Shown: one piece after another, positions 1 to 8,688 of the stretch
How the letters are laid out: every line of letters starts with the position of its first letter
Position numbering within the stretch: the first letter of the stretch is position 1
Assembly (NCBI GenBank): GCA_963785075.1
Contig: CAWATW010000007.1
Coordinates: forward strand, 186,001-250,000
Reading direction: 5' to 3'
Source: JAOUGY01 sp963785075
GTDB lineage: Bacteria > Actinomycetota > Acidimicrobiia > Spongiisociales > ZC4RG35
Length of the DNA stretch: 64,000 nucleotides
Notes under the pieces: model-generated
What the model was told of the DNA's origin: nothing
The model's database searches: none
What the model saw: only the letters and a program-made list of their open reading frames with translations
Program-made: the position numbers and the translations under genes

Positions 1-1
1 A

Positions 2-565
2 TCTCTCAGCCCGTCGTTGGTCCTTCTGGATGTCATGCTTCCAGAGTCCTCGGGACTCGACGTGTGTCGCCAGATCCGTTCGTCGTCGGACGTGCCGATC
101 ATCATGGTGAGCGCACGGGATGCCGAAGCCGACATGGTGGCGGGGTTGGAGCTAGGGGCAGACGACTATGTGACGAAGCCGTTCTCCATGCGGGAGCTGG
201 TGGCGCGGGCTCGAGCACAGATTCGCCGGTCGGCGCGTTCTGGAAGCCTCTCCGAGGCCAACGAGGTGCTCCGTGGCGGCACCATCGAACTGGACCTCGA
301 TGCACATGAGGTACGGGTGGACGGTGCGGCGGTGGCTCTCCGACCCAAGGAGTTCGCTCTCCTCGAGTCGCTCATGCGTCGACGGAACCGCCTTGCACCT
401 CGCGACGTCTTGATCGACGAGGTGTGGGGCCCGTCCTACTTCGGCGACACGAAGACCCTCGACGTCCACATCAAACGTCTTCGACAGAAGCTTGAGGCCG
501 ATCCCTCGAGCCCGGTTCGCATCGTCACGGTTCGCGGACTCGGCTACAAGTTCGTCGATGACTGA
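2..565 (+). CDS. OmpR/PhoB-family response regulator (5' truncated by window edge)
   Basis: DNA-binding response regulator of a two-component system. The reading frame is open from base 2, so the first ~45 residues of the receiver domain lie outside the window. Visible are the phosphoacceptor strand LVLLDVMLP (Asp at bases 29-31), the conserved Thr/Lys switch region ending in TKPF, and a C-terminal winged helix with a typical OmpR recognition region (DTKTLDVHIKRLRQKLE). It overlaps the downstream histidine kinase by 8 bases, so the two are co-translated partners. Layout resembles actinobacterial RegX3/PhoP-type regulators, but the signal cannot be read from sequence. Confidence 0.95.
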   Translation, partial: SLSPSLVLLDVMLPESSGLDVCRQIRSSSDVPIIMVSARDAEADMVAGLELGADDYVTKPFSMRELVARARAQIRRSARSGSLSEANEVLRGGTIELDLDAHEVRVDGAAVALRPKEFALLESLMRRRNRLAPRDVLIDEVWGPSYFGDTKTLDVHIKRLRQKLEADPSSPVRIVTVRGLGYKFVDD

Positions 566-2297
566 ACCGACGAGGCCCGGGCGGGCGTCGTTGACAAGTC
601 GGCTTCTCGGCGTGTATGCGGTCATTTTCGTCGTGGTCATCGTCGTGTTCAGTGCCGTTGTGACATCCGCAGTCAGCACCGTCCTCGAACAGCAGATCGT
701 CGAGGATCTCGCGGACCAGGCCGCGGTGATCGACTCGGCACTCGCCCCCTCCGATCGCGCCACCGCTACCGCCATGGCTGCTGCCGCCGACGCCCGGCTC
801 ACCATCATCGACCGGGACGGTGTGGTGCTGTTCGACTCACAGACGGACGCAGCCGCGATGGAGAACCACGGATCACGTCCCGAGGTCATCGGTGCGTGGG
901 AGACCGGTACGGGAACGGACAGTCGGAGCAGCGACACGCTCGGCGGCGAAAGGTTGTATGTGGCGGTGCGGAGCGTCGATGCCAGCCGGGTCATCAGACT
1001 TTCGGTGACCGCCGAGCAGCTCTCCGAAGACCTTGCCGGGGTGAGACTGTCGGTGATCCGGGCGGCGGCCGTCGGCGGAATCCTGGGACTCGTCCTCGTC
1101 TGGACGGGCTCCCGCCGCCTGGCGCGGCCCGTCATCGAGCTCACCGCCATCGCCGAAGGCATCGCCGATGGGGCGCTCGAGGCCCCTGCCCGACGGTCGG
1201 CGGTGGCCGAGGTCGATCGGCTCGGGGTCTCGATGGGTCGGATGGCTTCTCAGCTCGGCCGCCGGATCGCCGAGTCGGATGCACAGCGGACCACTCTCGA
1301 GTCGGTCTTGGAGGCGTTGCCTCAGGGTGTGGTCTTGCTCGACAAAGACGACGAGATCATCTATGCCAACGAGACTGCGCGGAGCCTGCTGGGATCCTTC
1401 GGTGACCGCTTGTCGTCGATCGCTCCCCGTGGCGTGCAGCGGTGCGTGCAGGCAGCGCGCGAAGGCACGGGAGGTTCCAGGCTGGAGGTCGAAAGGGGAT
1501 CTCCCCCTCGGGTTCTCGGTGTGAACGCCACGAGGTTGGAGGCCGACGAGCGAATCCTGGTCGTGGTCTTCGACGTCACCGAGCGGTATCGGGTCGAGGC
1601 GATCAGACGGGACTTCGTGGCCGATGCGTCGCACGAGCTCAAGACCCCGGTTGCGGCGGTGCTGGCCTCGTCCGAGGCACTGCAGCTTGCGCTGACGAGG
1701 GATCCGGATCGTGCGGCGACGTTTGCCGGTCGCACCCAGCAAGCGGCGCAACAACTGTCTCGTATCGTCGAGGATCTCCTCGACCTGTCGCGGCTCGAGG
1801 CTTCGGACCAGGCGGAGGAGGTTCTCCCGCTCGACAAGGTCGTCGAGCGCGAAGTCGAGGGTTTCCGCACCCGGGCGAGAGAGTCCGAGATCGAACTCGT
1901 GGTCGACACGAGCCCGGTGCGTGTCTTGGGTTCGGCCGCCGATCTCGCGCTTGCGGTCAGGAATCTGTGTGACAACGCCGTTCGCTACACGAATGCAGGG
2001 GGCACCGTCACCGTGGCGGTTCGGCCCGACAGCGATGGGTCGGCCCTGATCGTCGTGTCCGATACCGGCGTCGGCATCCCGACCCGCGCCCTGGAACGGG
2101 TGTTCGAGCGGTTCTACCGGGTCGACGAAGCTCGGAGCAGGGCCACCGGTGGCACCGGACTGGGCTTGTCGATCGTGCGTCACGTCGTGGAACGGCACGG
2201 CGGAAGCGTCACGGTGACAAGCCAACTGGGTGTCGGATCGACCTTCACGATTCGGCTGCCCATCACGGAGAACACCTCCGATCACCGGCCAGTCTGA
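558..2297 (+). CDS. Membrane sensor histidine kinase with HAMP and PAS domains (PhoR-like)
   Basis: Sensor kinase of 579 residues. An N-terminal transmembrane helix (about residues 16-42) and a second one (about 165-183) bracket an extracytoplasmic sensor region. HAMP, a PAS-like segment (about 245-340), HisKA and HATPase follow. The phospho-acceptor is His359 in DASHELKTPVAA. The N box is NLCDNAVRY, and the G boxes are SDTGVGIP and GGTGLGLSIV. The start is the ATG inside the 3' end of the regulator gene (ATGACTGA overlap). Domain order matches PhoR/WalK-type kinases. A phosphate role is possible, but no phosphate genes are nearby. Confidence 0.95.
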   Translation: MTEPTRPGRASLTSRLLGVYAVIFVVVIVVFSAVVTSAVSTVLEQQIVEDLADQAAVIDSALAPSDRATATAMAAAADARLTIIDRDGVVLFDSQTDAAAMENHGSRPEVIGAWETGTGTDSRSSDTLGGERLYVAVRSVDASRVIRLSVTAEQLSEDLAGVRLSVIRAAAVGGILGLVLVWTGSRRLARPVIELTAIAEGIADGALEAPARRSAVAEVDRLGVSMGRMASQLGRRIAESDAQRTTLESVLEALPQGVVLLDKDDEIIYANETARSLLGSFGDRLSSIAPRGVQRCVQAAREGTGGSRLEVERGSPPRVLGVNATRLEADERILVVVFDVTERYRVEAIRRDFVADASHELKTPVAAVLASSEALQLALTRDPDRAATFAGRTQQAAQQLSRIVEDLLDLSRLEASDQAEEVLPLDKVVEREVEGFRTRARESEIELVVDTSPVRVLGSAADLALAVRNLCDNAVRYTNAGGTVTVAVRPDSDGSALIVVSDTGVGIPTRALERVFERFYRVDEARSRATGGTGLGLSIVRHVVERHGGSVTVTSQLGVGSTFTIRLPITENTSDHRPV

Positions 2298-2388
2298 GCG
2301 GTGTGGGACCCGGTCCGGTCCCGGAAGTCGTGTCGTCGGGGACCGGGGTTCCTCCAAATGCCGAGCGCTCACTAATGTGAGAGACCGG

Positions 2389-4245
2389 ATGTCACTGCTG
2401 GAGCGCCTCTCCGATCCCTCGGACCTGCGATCGATGTCGTATGCCGAGCTCAACGAGCTGGCCGAAGAGATTCGGCAGTTCTTGCTCGATTCGATCTCGA
2501 AGACGGGCGGACACCTGAGCCCGAATCTCGGAATCATCGAGTTGACGATGGCGCTGCATCGAAGCTTCGACAGCCCAACAGATCACATCTTCTGGGATGT
2601 CGGACACCAGGCATACGTGCACAAGCTGGTCACCGGCCGGGCGCAACGATTTGAGACACTCCGCACCTTCGAAGGCCTGAGCGGCTATCCGAGCAGGAGC
2701 GAGAGCATCCATGACCTGGTGGAGAACAGCCACGCCTCGACCTCGCTGAGTTATGCGCTGGGAAACGCTCTGACCGACGACGATCACTGGTCGGTTGCGG
2801 TCATAGGTGATGGCGCCATGACCGGCGGACAGGCCTACGAGGCGCTGAACCACATCGCGGTCGCCCGTCCCAAACGGCTGATCGTGGTACTCAACGACAA
2901 CGGTCGATCGTATGCGCCCACCGTCGGCGGTCTGGCGATGCTTGCGAGCATCGCCCATCTCCGCTTCGACCCGCGCTACGAATGGGCGAAGAAGACGACG
3001 GGGCGCATCCTGCGAGGGCTGCCCATCGTCGGCGATACCGCCGACGAACTGGCAATGCGGTTCAAGGACGCCGTCAAGCAGATGCTGGAGCCGTCGACGG
3101 TGTTCGATACGCTCGGCCTCAAGTACACGGGCGCCATCGACGGTCACGACATTCCCCTGCTCGAGGACACGTTCGAACGGGCGAAGAGCTACGACGAGCC
3201 GGTCGTCGTACACGTGGTGACCGAGAAGGGCAACGGCTACCAGCCGGCCATCGACGATGTGGTCGACAAGCTGCATGGCGTGGGAAAGTTCGATCTGGCC
3301 ACCGGCCTGCCGCTGTCCTCGGAACTCAAGCTGACCGACGTCGTCGGCAAGGCGGTCCTGGAAGTCGCTCGTCGTGAGCCCGAGTTGGTGGGTATCTCTG
3401 CGGCCATGGTTTCTTCGACCGGTCTGACCGACATGGCAGAGGAGTTCCCGGATCGGGTGATCGACACCGGCATCGCCGAGCAACACGCGGTCGGCCTCGC
3501 CGCCGGTTTCGCCATGGCAGGCAAGCGGCCGGTCGTGGCGATCTACTCCAGCTTCCTCCAGCGAGCCATCGACCAGATCACCATGGACGTGGCGCTGCAC
3601 CGGCTTCCGGTGATCTTCCTCATCGATCGGGCCGGCGTCACCGGACCAGACGGGCCGTCGCATCACGGTGTCTTCGATCTCACATTCCTGCGAATGATCC
3701 CCGGCCTGGTGGTGGGTGCGCCCGCCGACGCGGCCGAGCTGGCCGGCATGCTGGAGTCCGCCATACGTCATGACGGCCCGATTGCCATTCGGTATCCGAA
3801 GGCCTCGGCGGCTTCGCTTCCGGTGCTTCCTGCCGACCCGATTCCGATCGGGGAGTGGGAGGAGCTGACGACCGGGGAGGATGTGCTGTTCTTGGCCAAC
3901 GGACGAATGGTGGAGCACGTCCAGAAGGCGGCTGCCACACTCGAGCAATCCGGGATCTCGTGCGGCGTGGTGAACGCACGGTGGGTGAAACCGCTCGACG
4001 AGCGACTCTCGACATGGGCCGGCGCCTACGAACACGTCGTGTGTGTAGAGGACAACGTGGTCCATGGCGGATTCGGCTCCGCCGTGATGGAAGAGCTCGC
4101 GGGCACGGGACTCGCAGGCAAGGTGCACTTGATGGGTGTGCCCGACCGCTTCCTTCCCGCCGGCTCGGCGGCCGACGTCATCCGATCCATCGGGCTCGAG
4201 CCCGATCAGATCGCCGACCGGGTAGCACTTCTCCTCCACGGCTGA
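2389..4245 (+). CDS. dxs: 1-deoxy-D-xylulose-5-phosphate synthase
   Basis: Condenses pyruvate and glyceraldehyde-3-phosphate in the first step of the MEP isoprenoid pathway. The 618 residues are near the usual 620-640. Visible are the thiamine-diphosphate motif GDGAMTGG (residues 140-147) closed by Asn169, the N-terminal GGHLSPNLG and DVGHQAYVHK segments, and the pyrimidine-binding/transketolase C-terminal region with DTGIAEQHAVGLAAG. The chosen ATG has GAGAG upstream and a TAATGT box 10 bases away. Longer in-frame starts would overlap the kinase gene and add unrelated residues. It stands alone after the kinase, with a 91-base gap. Confidence 0.96.
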   Translation: MSLLERLSDPSDLRSMSYAELNELAEEIRQFLLDSISKTGGHLSPNLGIIELTMALHRSFDSPTDHIFWDVGHQAYVHKLVTGRAQRFETLRTFEGLSGYPSRSESIHDLVENSHASTSLSYALGNALTDDDHWSVAVIGDGAMTGGQAYEALNHIAVARPKRLIVVLNDNGRSYAPTVGGLAMLASIAHLRFDPRYEWAKKTTGRILRGLPIVGDTADELAMRFKDAVKQMLEPSTVFDTLGLKYTGAIDGHDIPLLEDTFERAKSYDEPVVVHVVTEKGNGYQPAIDDVVDKLHGVGKFDLATGLPLSSELKLTDVVGKAVLEVARREPELVGISAAMVSSTGLTDMAEEFPDRVIDTGIAEQHAVGLAAGFAMAGKRPVVAIYSSFLQRAIDQITMDVALHRLPVIFLIDRAGVTGPDGPSHHGVFDLTFLRMIPGLVVGAPADAAELAGMLESAIRHDGPIAIRYPKASAASLPVLPADPIPIGEWEELTTGEDVLFLANGRMVEHVQKAAATLEQSGISCGVVNARWVKPLDERLSTWAGAYEHVVCVEDNVVHGGFGSAVMEELAGTGLAGKVHLMGVPDRFLPAGSAADVIRSIGLEPDQIADRVALLLHG

Positions 4246-4265
4246 TCGCTCTCCCAACGCACGTA

Positions 4266-4417
4266 GGAAGAGGTGTCTTCCAGCGATGTGTCCCCCGCGC
4301 ACAGGGGGGAGGCTGCCGCAGGCAGCCGAGGGGGTATTCGGACTTCACCCATCCACCGCGACCGGTCCATGGACGGGAGTGCGGGGGCCGGCCCCGAGCC
4401 GACCCCCGCCGAGTGGA
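4266..4417. repeat. Cluster of short hairpins between convergent genes
   Basis: In the 247-base gap between dxs and the sigma-linked gene are four clean inverted repeats: GGAAGA/TCTTCC (4266-4281), CCCCC/GGGGG (about 4293-4308), GGCTGCC-GCA-GGCAGCC (4311-4327) and GCGGGGG/CCCCCGC (about 4391-4417). None is followed by a T-run. They may terminate both convergent transcripts or form a REP-type intergenic element. The rest of the gap shows nothing recognisable. Confidence 0.5.
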
Positions 4418-4492
4418 GAACCGTCCTTCCGGGCGTACTCAACCCGGGCGTCGCTCTCTCATGTGGTCAATGCGTGGCGGTGGAGGAGTGTG

Positions 4493-4930
4493 TCATGAGA
4501 CTCGACCCTGAATGGCCGGTTCCGTGGTGTCTTCGACTCCATCTGCCGCTCCGGGCTCGTCCTCGGCCGCGACCTGCGTGCGTTCCGTGGCCGTCCGGTC
4601 CTCGGCCGGGAGTCGCCGTAGATGCAGCGCCGGGGCCATGGCCGGATCGGCGGATTCCGTCGACTCACCGATCGTGTGCTCGATGGATGAGGCTGGAGCG
4701 CCGCCGCCTGCATTGCTGGTGTCGATGGCCAACGGGAACATGAGTGCCATGGCGGCGAAGGCGGCGCCGGCGGCGAGGGCCGGACCCAGGTTGTCGTACC
4801 AACGTGTACGTCGTTGACGAGCCGCGTGGCGGGCCTTGATCCTCGCGGCCTCCTGCATCAGGTTGGCTTCTATCTTCGAGAACATCTCCGGCGTGTCCGG
4901 AACCGGGGGAACATCGATCTCAGAACGCAT
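4493..4930 (-). CDS. Single-pass membrane protein, putative anti-sigma factor
   Basis: Small protein of 145 residues encoded directly after an ECF sigma factor; the two genes overlap by 11 bases, suggesting translational coupling. It has a basic cytoplasmic N-terminus of about 50 residues with an amphipathic stretch, one transmembrane segment (around LGPALAAGAAFAAMALMF) and a Ser/Glu-rich outer tail. Position and topology fit an anti-sigma factor. No HxxxCxxC zinc motif is visible, so it would not be a ZAS-type anti-sigma. Function is inferred from context only. Confidence 0.7.
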   Translation of the reverse strand: MRSEIDVPPVPDTPEMFSKIEANLMQEAARIKARHAARQRRTRWYDNLGPALAAGAAFAAMALMFPLAIDTSNAGGGAPASSIEHTIGESTESADPAMAPALHLRRLPAEDRTATERTQVAAEDEPGAADGVEDTTEPAIQGRVS

Positions 4931-5510
4931 GTTGTGGCTCCACGAGCGCTTGGGGCGATGGTTCGAGCTCGTCACGCAATCGTCTTCGTGCACGGGACAA
5001 TCTGAGCCTTGCAGCATTGGCCGACACGCCGATGACGACCGCGGCCTCGGTGGGGGACAGGCCGTCATATGCGACCAGCAGGAAGACCTCTCGCTCGCCA
5101 TCCGAAAGCCCGCGGAGGGCCCGTTCCAGGGCATTGCGCTGCCGGGCGGCGTCGATGGCGGACGCAATGGCGTCGACCTCGTCCTCGGAAACCAGCGGCC
5201 CGGTGTTTCCCGCCTTCACGGCCAACCGATGAGCGCTGGCACATCTCCTGCGGTGCTTCGCCAGCACCCGCCGGGAGATCCCGAACAACCACGGCAATGC
5301 CGTATCGGTTTGCGGGACATATCGGCCCGCTGCCTGGAGCGCCACGAGGAAGGTGTCGGACACGAGGTCACCGACGTCGTGCGGATCGCGACACCGGCGC
5401 ACGGCGTACATCGTCACCGGCCTCGAATACCGGCGAAAGAACACCGAAAACGACTCGCCGTCGCCTCTGGCCGCCGCTGCCAACAGTTCGGCGTCGGTTG
5501 GGTCCACCAT
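4920..5510 (-). CDS. ECF RNA polymerase sigma factor (sigma-70 family)
   Basis: Extracytoplasmic-function sigma factor of 196 residues. Region 2 is seen in the N-terminal half (DVGDLVSDTFLVAL, then PWLFGISRRVLAKHRRR). Region 4 is at the C-terminus (LSDGEREVFLLVAYDGLSPTEAAVVIG ends the -35 reader helix pair, then RLRLSRARRRLRDEL). The start is the ATG preceded by AGGCGAG; an upstream in-frame ATG is less likely. It precedes a membrane protein gene that probably encodes its regulator. Target genes cannot be told from this window. Confidence 0.9.
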   Translation of the reverse strand: MVDPTDAELLAAAARGDGESFSVFFRRYSRPVTMYAVRRCRDPHDVGDLVSDTFLVALQAAGRYVPQTDTALPWLFGISRRVLAKHRRRCASAHRLAVKAGNTGPLVSEDEVDAIASAIDAARQRNALERALRGLSDGEREVFLLVAYDGLSPTEAAVVIGVSANAARLRLSRARRRLRDELEPSPQALVEPQHAF

Positions 5511-5649
5511 GTCTCGCCTATGTCGCCAACTCAGGAAGCATGTCACGTTGCGTCGGCACGTGACGGCTGATCTCGGGTTCGGACCGGCGGCAGACCGCCG
5601 GCAGGCGACGGTCGCGATCCCCGGCGGGTCGGCCGTGGGCCGTTGGCCT

Positions 5650-5690
5650 GTGGGCCGGGTGGGCGTTGAATCGACACCCACCCGGCCCAC
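5650..5690 (-). terminator. Strong hairpin downstream of the oligopeptide-binding protein gene
   Basis: A perfect 14-bp stem (5650-5663 with 5677-5690, GTGGGCCGGGTGGG/CCCACCCGGCCCAC) lies just 3' of the binding-protein stop on the minus strand. No long T-run follows, as is usual for GC-rich actinobacterial terminators. The rest of the 5511-5696 gap holds a smaller CCGGCGG/CCGCCGG hairpin at 5584-5601. Confidence 0.7.
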
Positions 5691-5696
5691 CTCGAT

Positions 5697-7589
5697 TCAG
5701 TTCAGGACGAAGTCCACCACGTTGGCGAGAGGACCGGCGCTGTTGGCGTCGGGTGCCACGGCCCCCTTGCTGAGCAGCTCGTTCGAGTACGCAAAGAAGT
5801 CGGGCTTCTGCGTCAGCGGCAGCATGAACAACCCGTGTTCGGGGTCGAGCTCGAGTGTCGTCACGTACCGATCGAGCTCGTTGTAGCAAGCAGCCGCAAC
5901 GGCATCGTCCAGCGCCGAGTCGCACTCGGTGGATCGAGCGTCGAAAGCGGCATTCTGGAATCCGTACGGGTTGCCCGTCGCGGCAACCGGGCCGTCATCA
6001 CCCTCGATCACCGCACCGCTCAGATAGGCCGAGTTCTGTCCCCCGGGCCAGGGCCCGCCCACCCACGCGAACTGCATGATGTCGACGAGGTCCGGATCAC
6101 CCTGTTCTCCACCGGATGCCGACGAAAGCAGGTTGGGAGATGAGAACGCCCGTTCCGTGAAGAAGCTCGATCCCGGGACGTTGTCGATCGTGATCTCGAT
6201 CCCGGCGTTCTTCATCTGCGCCTGGATGATCTGCTGCTGCAGCTCTCGAAGGGCATTGCCACCGGTGGTGCCGACCGTGAGGCTCAGCCTCCCGTCGTCG
6301 GGATGGGCGTAGATGCCGTCGTCGCCGAGGACATATCCGGCCGATTCGAGTGCGGCCTGCGCCGCTGCTACGTCGCCCTGTCCGTAGCCCAGAGGTCCCT
6401 GGTGGTCCTCGTAGGTCGGCTGGTTCGCCATCCAGTAGGTGTTGCCGAGACCTCCCGGGGCCAGGGCGTCACCGAACAGCGGGGCATACAAGGTGGAGAC
6501 GACCTGCGCCTTGTCGAGAGCGAAGGCGATGGCCTCCCGCACCTCTGGCTTGGCGAGATGGGTGTCGTTGACGTTCATGCCCCAGTGTTCGTAGATCGGA
6601 CCGGGCTTGGCGGCCACGGTGAACGAGGAGTCGTCCTTGATCTCCTCGAAGGCGAGCTGCGGCTGCGTGAAGACGATGTGCGCTTCTCCGGACTTGAGGG
6701 CATTCACTTGCGCATCCGTGTCCGTCACCCAGTTCACCCGCACGCCCTCGACGCAGGCAACACCCGTGTTCTGGGCGTCAGGGCTCACCGAACCGTGGTA
6801 GCTGTCGTTGCGCACGAAGGTCATCGCCACACCCTGGTCCCAGCTCTCGAAGACCATCGGGCCCGACGACGGCAGCGTCTCACCGTCCTGATCGATCCAG
6901 GTCGCCTGGGCGGCGTTCACCTCTGCCGCTCCGGCGCCCTCACCGAAGGCATGAGCCGGGAAGACGTTCGTGAACAGCGCCTTGTACCCGCTGTAGAACG
7001 GCTCGAATGTCAGCTCGAACTCCGTGTCGGAGATCACGTCGAAGCTCGTGATCTGGTCGTATCCGGTGCGGCTCGTGATGAGGTACGTGCCGCCGCCTGT
7101 CTCAGGGTCGAAGTCCTCCATGATGATGTCGTAGGTGAACTTCACGTCGTTGCTCGTGAGTGGCACTCCATCCGACCACGTGAGCCCGTCACGCAGGCGG
7201 AACGACACCGTGGCGGAGCCGTCGCCATTGTCGGAGACGACGGCCTCGTCGGCCAGGAGCTCCGGATAGAACTCCACGTCGCCGGTGATTCCGTAGAGGT
7301 CATCCCACATCGCCTGCCACAGGTATGACGTGATCGAGAGTCCGTTGTTCGGATCGTTGAGATGCAGATCGGGTGGCTCCTGTTCGTGCGCCCAGATCAG
7401 GGTCCCGCCCGATCCCTCGCAGTAGTCGGCCGACGTATCCGAGCCAGCCGTCGTTCCCGGCTCCGCAGGCCCCTCGGTGCTGCCTGGTGTGCCGGCATCG
7501 GTCGTTGTCGGAGTGGTCTCGGCCGCCGAACATGCTGCGGCCATCAGCGCCAGCATGCTCAGCAGCACCACCCATCGCTGCTTCATCAT
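5697..7589 (-). CDS. Oligopeptide/dipeptide ABC transporter substrate-binding lipoprotein (family 5)
   Basis: Extracellular solute-binding protein of 630 residues for peptide uptake. It starts with a lipoprotein signal (MMKQRWVVLL, lipobox LMAAAC), then a Thr-rich linker, then the SBP family 5 fold. Recognisable pieces are the N-terminal domain contacting extended ligand (VSFRLRDGLTWSDGVPLTSNDVKFTYD), the central HWGMNVND segment and a DPDLVDIMQF region. The start is chosen for GAGGAG 5 bases upstream of the first of two tandem ATGs. It is transcribed divergently from oppBCDF, so the binding protein can be expressed separately from the permease. Confidence 0.93.
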   Translation of the reverse strand: MMKQRWVVLLSMLALMAAACSAAETTPTTTDAGTPGSTEGPAEPGTTAGSDTSADYCEGSGGTLIWAHEQEPPDLHLNDPNNGLSITSYLWQAMWDDLYGITGDVEFYPELLADEAVVSDNGDGSATVSFRLRDGLTWSDGVPLTSNDVKFTYDIIMEDFDPETGGGTYLITSRTGYDQITSFDVISDTEFELTFEPFYSGYKALFTNVFPAHAFGEGAGAAEVNAAQATWIDQDGETLPSSGPMVFESWDQGVAMTFVRNDSYHGSVSPDAQNTGVACVEGVRVNWVTDTDAQVNALKSGEAHIVFTQPQLAFEEIKDDSSFTVAAKPGPIYEHWGMNVNDTHLAKPEVREAIAFALDKAQVVSTLYAPLFGDALAPGGLGNTYWMANQPTYEDHQGPLGYGQGDVAAAQAALESAGYVLGDDGIYAHPDDGRLSLTVGTTGGNALRELQQQIIQAQMKNAGIEITIDNVPGSSFFTERAFSSPNLLSSASGGEQGDPDLVDIMQFAWVGGPWPGGQNSAYLSGAVIEGDDGPVAATGNPYGFQNAAFDARSTECDSALDDAVAAACYNELDRYVTTLELDPEHGLFMLPLTQKPDFFAYSNELLSKGAVAPDANSAGPLANVVDFVLN

Positions 7590-7722
7590 GATTGCTCCTC
7601 TCTCGGACCGAAGCCGGCCCATGCCCCTCCTATGGCAATCCCGTGCAGTGGCATGTCGCCCAGCTCGGCAATGTGACGTCGGTGTGCTCGCCTTGAAATG
7701 CCGGCGGGCCCCGGCGCATTGG

Positions 7723-8688
7723 ATGGGCGTGTTCGCGTATGCAGTCCGCAGGGTCTTCACGACGGTGCCGTTGTTGGTGGCGGCGACCTTCGTCGTGTTC
7801 GTGCTGGTGTCGATCTCCAGTGATCCGCTGGCACGGTTCGCGACGTGCACCCAGTGTTCGCAGGCGGCCTATCAGCGGATCATCGATCTCCATCAGCTCG
7901 ATGAGCCGATCCCGATGCGGTACGTCGGCTGGATCACCGACGCGGTGGCAGGCGACCTCGGCGTGGCCACATCGCTCGGCGAGCAGCCAGTGGGTCCGAT
8001 TCTCGCTGAGCGCCTCTGGAACACAGCTTTGCTGGCGGTGCCGGCCTTCCTGCTGATCGCGTTTCTGGCCGTCGTGTTGGGGGTGTACTCCGCCATTCGA
8101 CAGTATTCGGCCGGCGACTATCTGGTCACCGGCGCTTCGTTCGTCGGAATCGCCATGCCGACGTTCTTCTTCGGGCTGCTGCTGCAGGCCTTCTGGGGCG
8201 TGTGGTGGCAGGACTGGACGGGGTGGAAGCCGTTCTACGTGACCGGGAAGCACGTTGCCGAGTTCGGTGATTACCTGGCATCGGCCACGCTTCCGATCAT
8301 CACGCTCACGATCGTGATCCTCGCGACCGAGAGCAGGTTCCAACGGGCGTCGATGCTGGAGGTGATCGGCTCCGACTACATCAGGACGGCACGGGCGAAG
8401 GGCCTTCCCGAGTGGCGAGTGATCTTCAAGCACGCTTTGCGGAACGCAATGATTCCCCTCGTCACGGTGTGGGCGCTCGACTTTGCAGCGCTCCTCGGCG
8501 GGTCGGTGATCACCGAGACCATCTTTGCGTGGCCCGGGCTCGGCTTGCTCCTGGTCCAGTCGATTCCCTCGCGCGACCTCGATCTGGTCATGGGACTCGT
8601 GATGGTGGCGGCGTTCCTCACGATCTCGTTCAACCTGATCGCCGACCTCCTCTACGGAGTACTCGACCCGAGGATCCGGTATGACTGA
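7723..8688 (+). CDS. oppB: Peptide ABC transporter permease, OppB/DppB type
   Basis: Inner-membrane permease of 321 residues with about six transmembrane helices. It has the N-terminal OppB hallmark FAYAVRRVFTTVPLLVAATF, a long first outer loop and the EAA cytoplasmic loop (SDYIRTARAKGLPEWRVIFKHALRN) that docks on the ATPases. It is the first gene of a four-gene unit whose members overlap by 4-8 bases. The ATG was chosen by family alignment; upstream in-frame codons run into the divergent promoter region. Specificity for di- or oligopeptides is not decidable. Confidence 0.93.
   Translation: MGVFAYAVRRVFTTVPLLVAATFVVFVLVSISSDPLARFATCTQCSQAAYQRIIDLHQLDEPIPMRYVGWITDAVAGDLGVATSLGEQPVGPILAERLWNTALLAVPAFLLIAFLAVVLGVYSAIRQYSAGDYLVTGASFVGIAMPTFFFGLLLQAFWGVWWQDWTGWKPFYVTGKHVAEFGDYLASATLPIITLTIVILATESRFQRASMLEVIGSDYIRTARAKGLPEWRVIFKHALRNAMIPLVTVWALDFAALLGGSVITETIFAWPGLGLLLVQSIPSRDLDLVMGLVMVAAFLTISFNLIADLLYGVLDPRIRYD

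Noticed and set aside
2230..2388. Longer N-terminus for DXS
   Set aside because: The added residues overlap the kinase gene, are unlike DXS, and the ATG at 2389 gives the family length.
873..2537. A 554-codon open frame antisense to the histidine kinase
   Set aside because: It shadows a well-recognised kinase gene, has Arg/Pro/Gly-rich composition and no domain; a result of high GC content.
2392..4302. A 636-codon open frame antisense to dxs
   Set aside because: Complete shadow of an unmistakable dxs gene.
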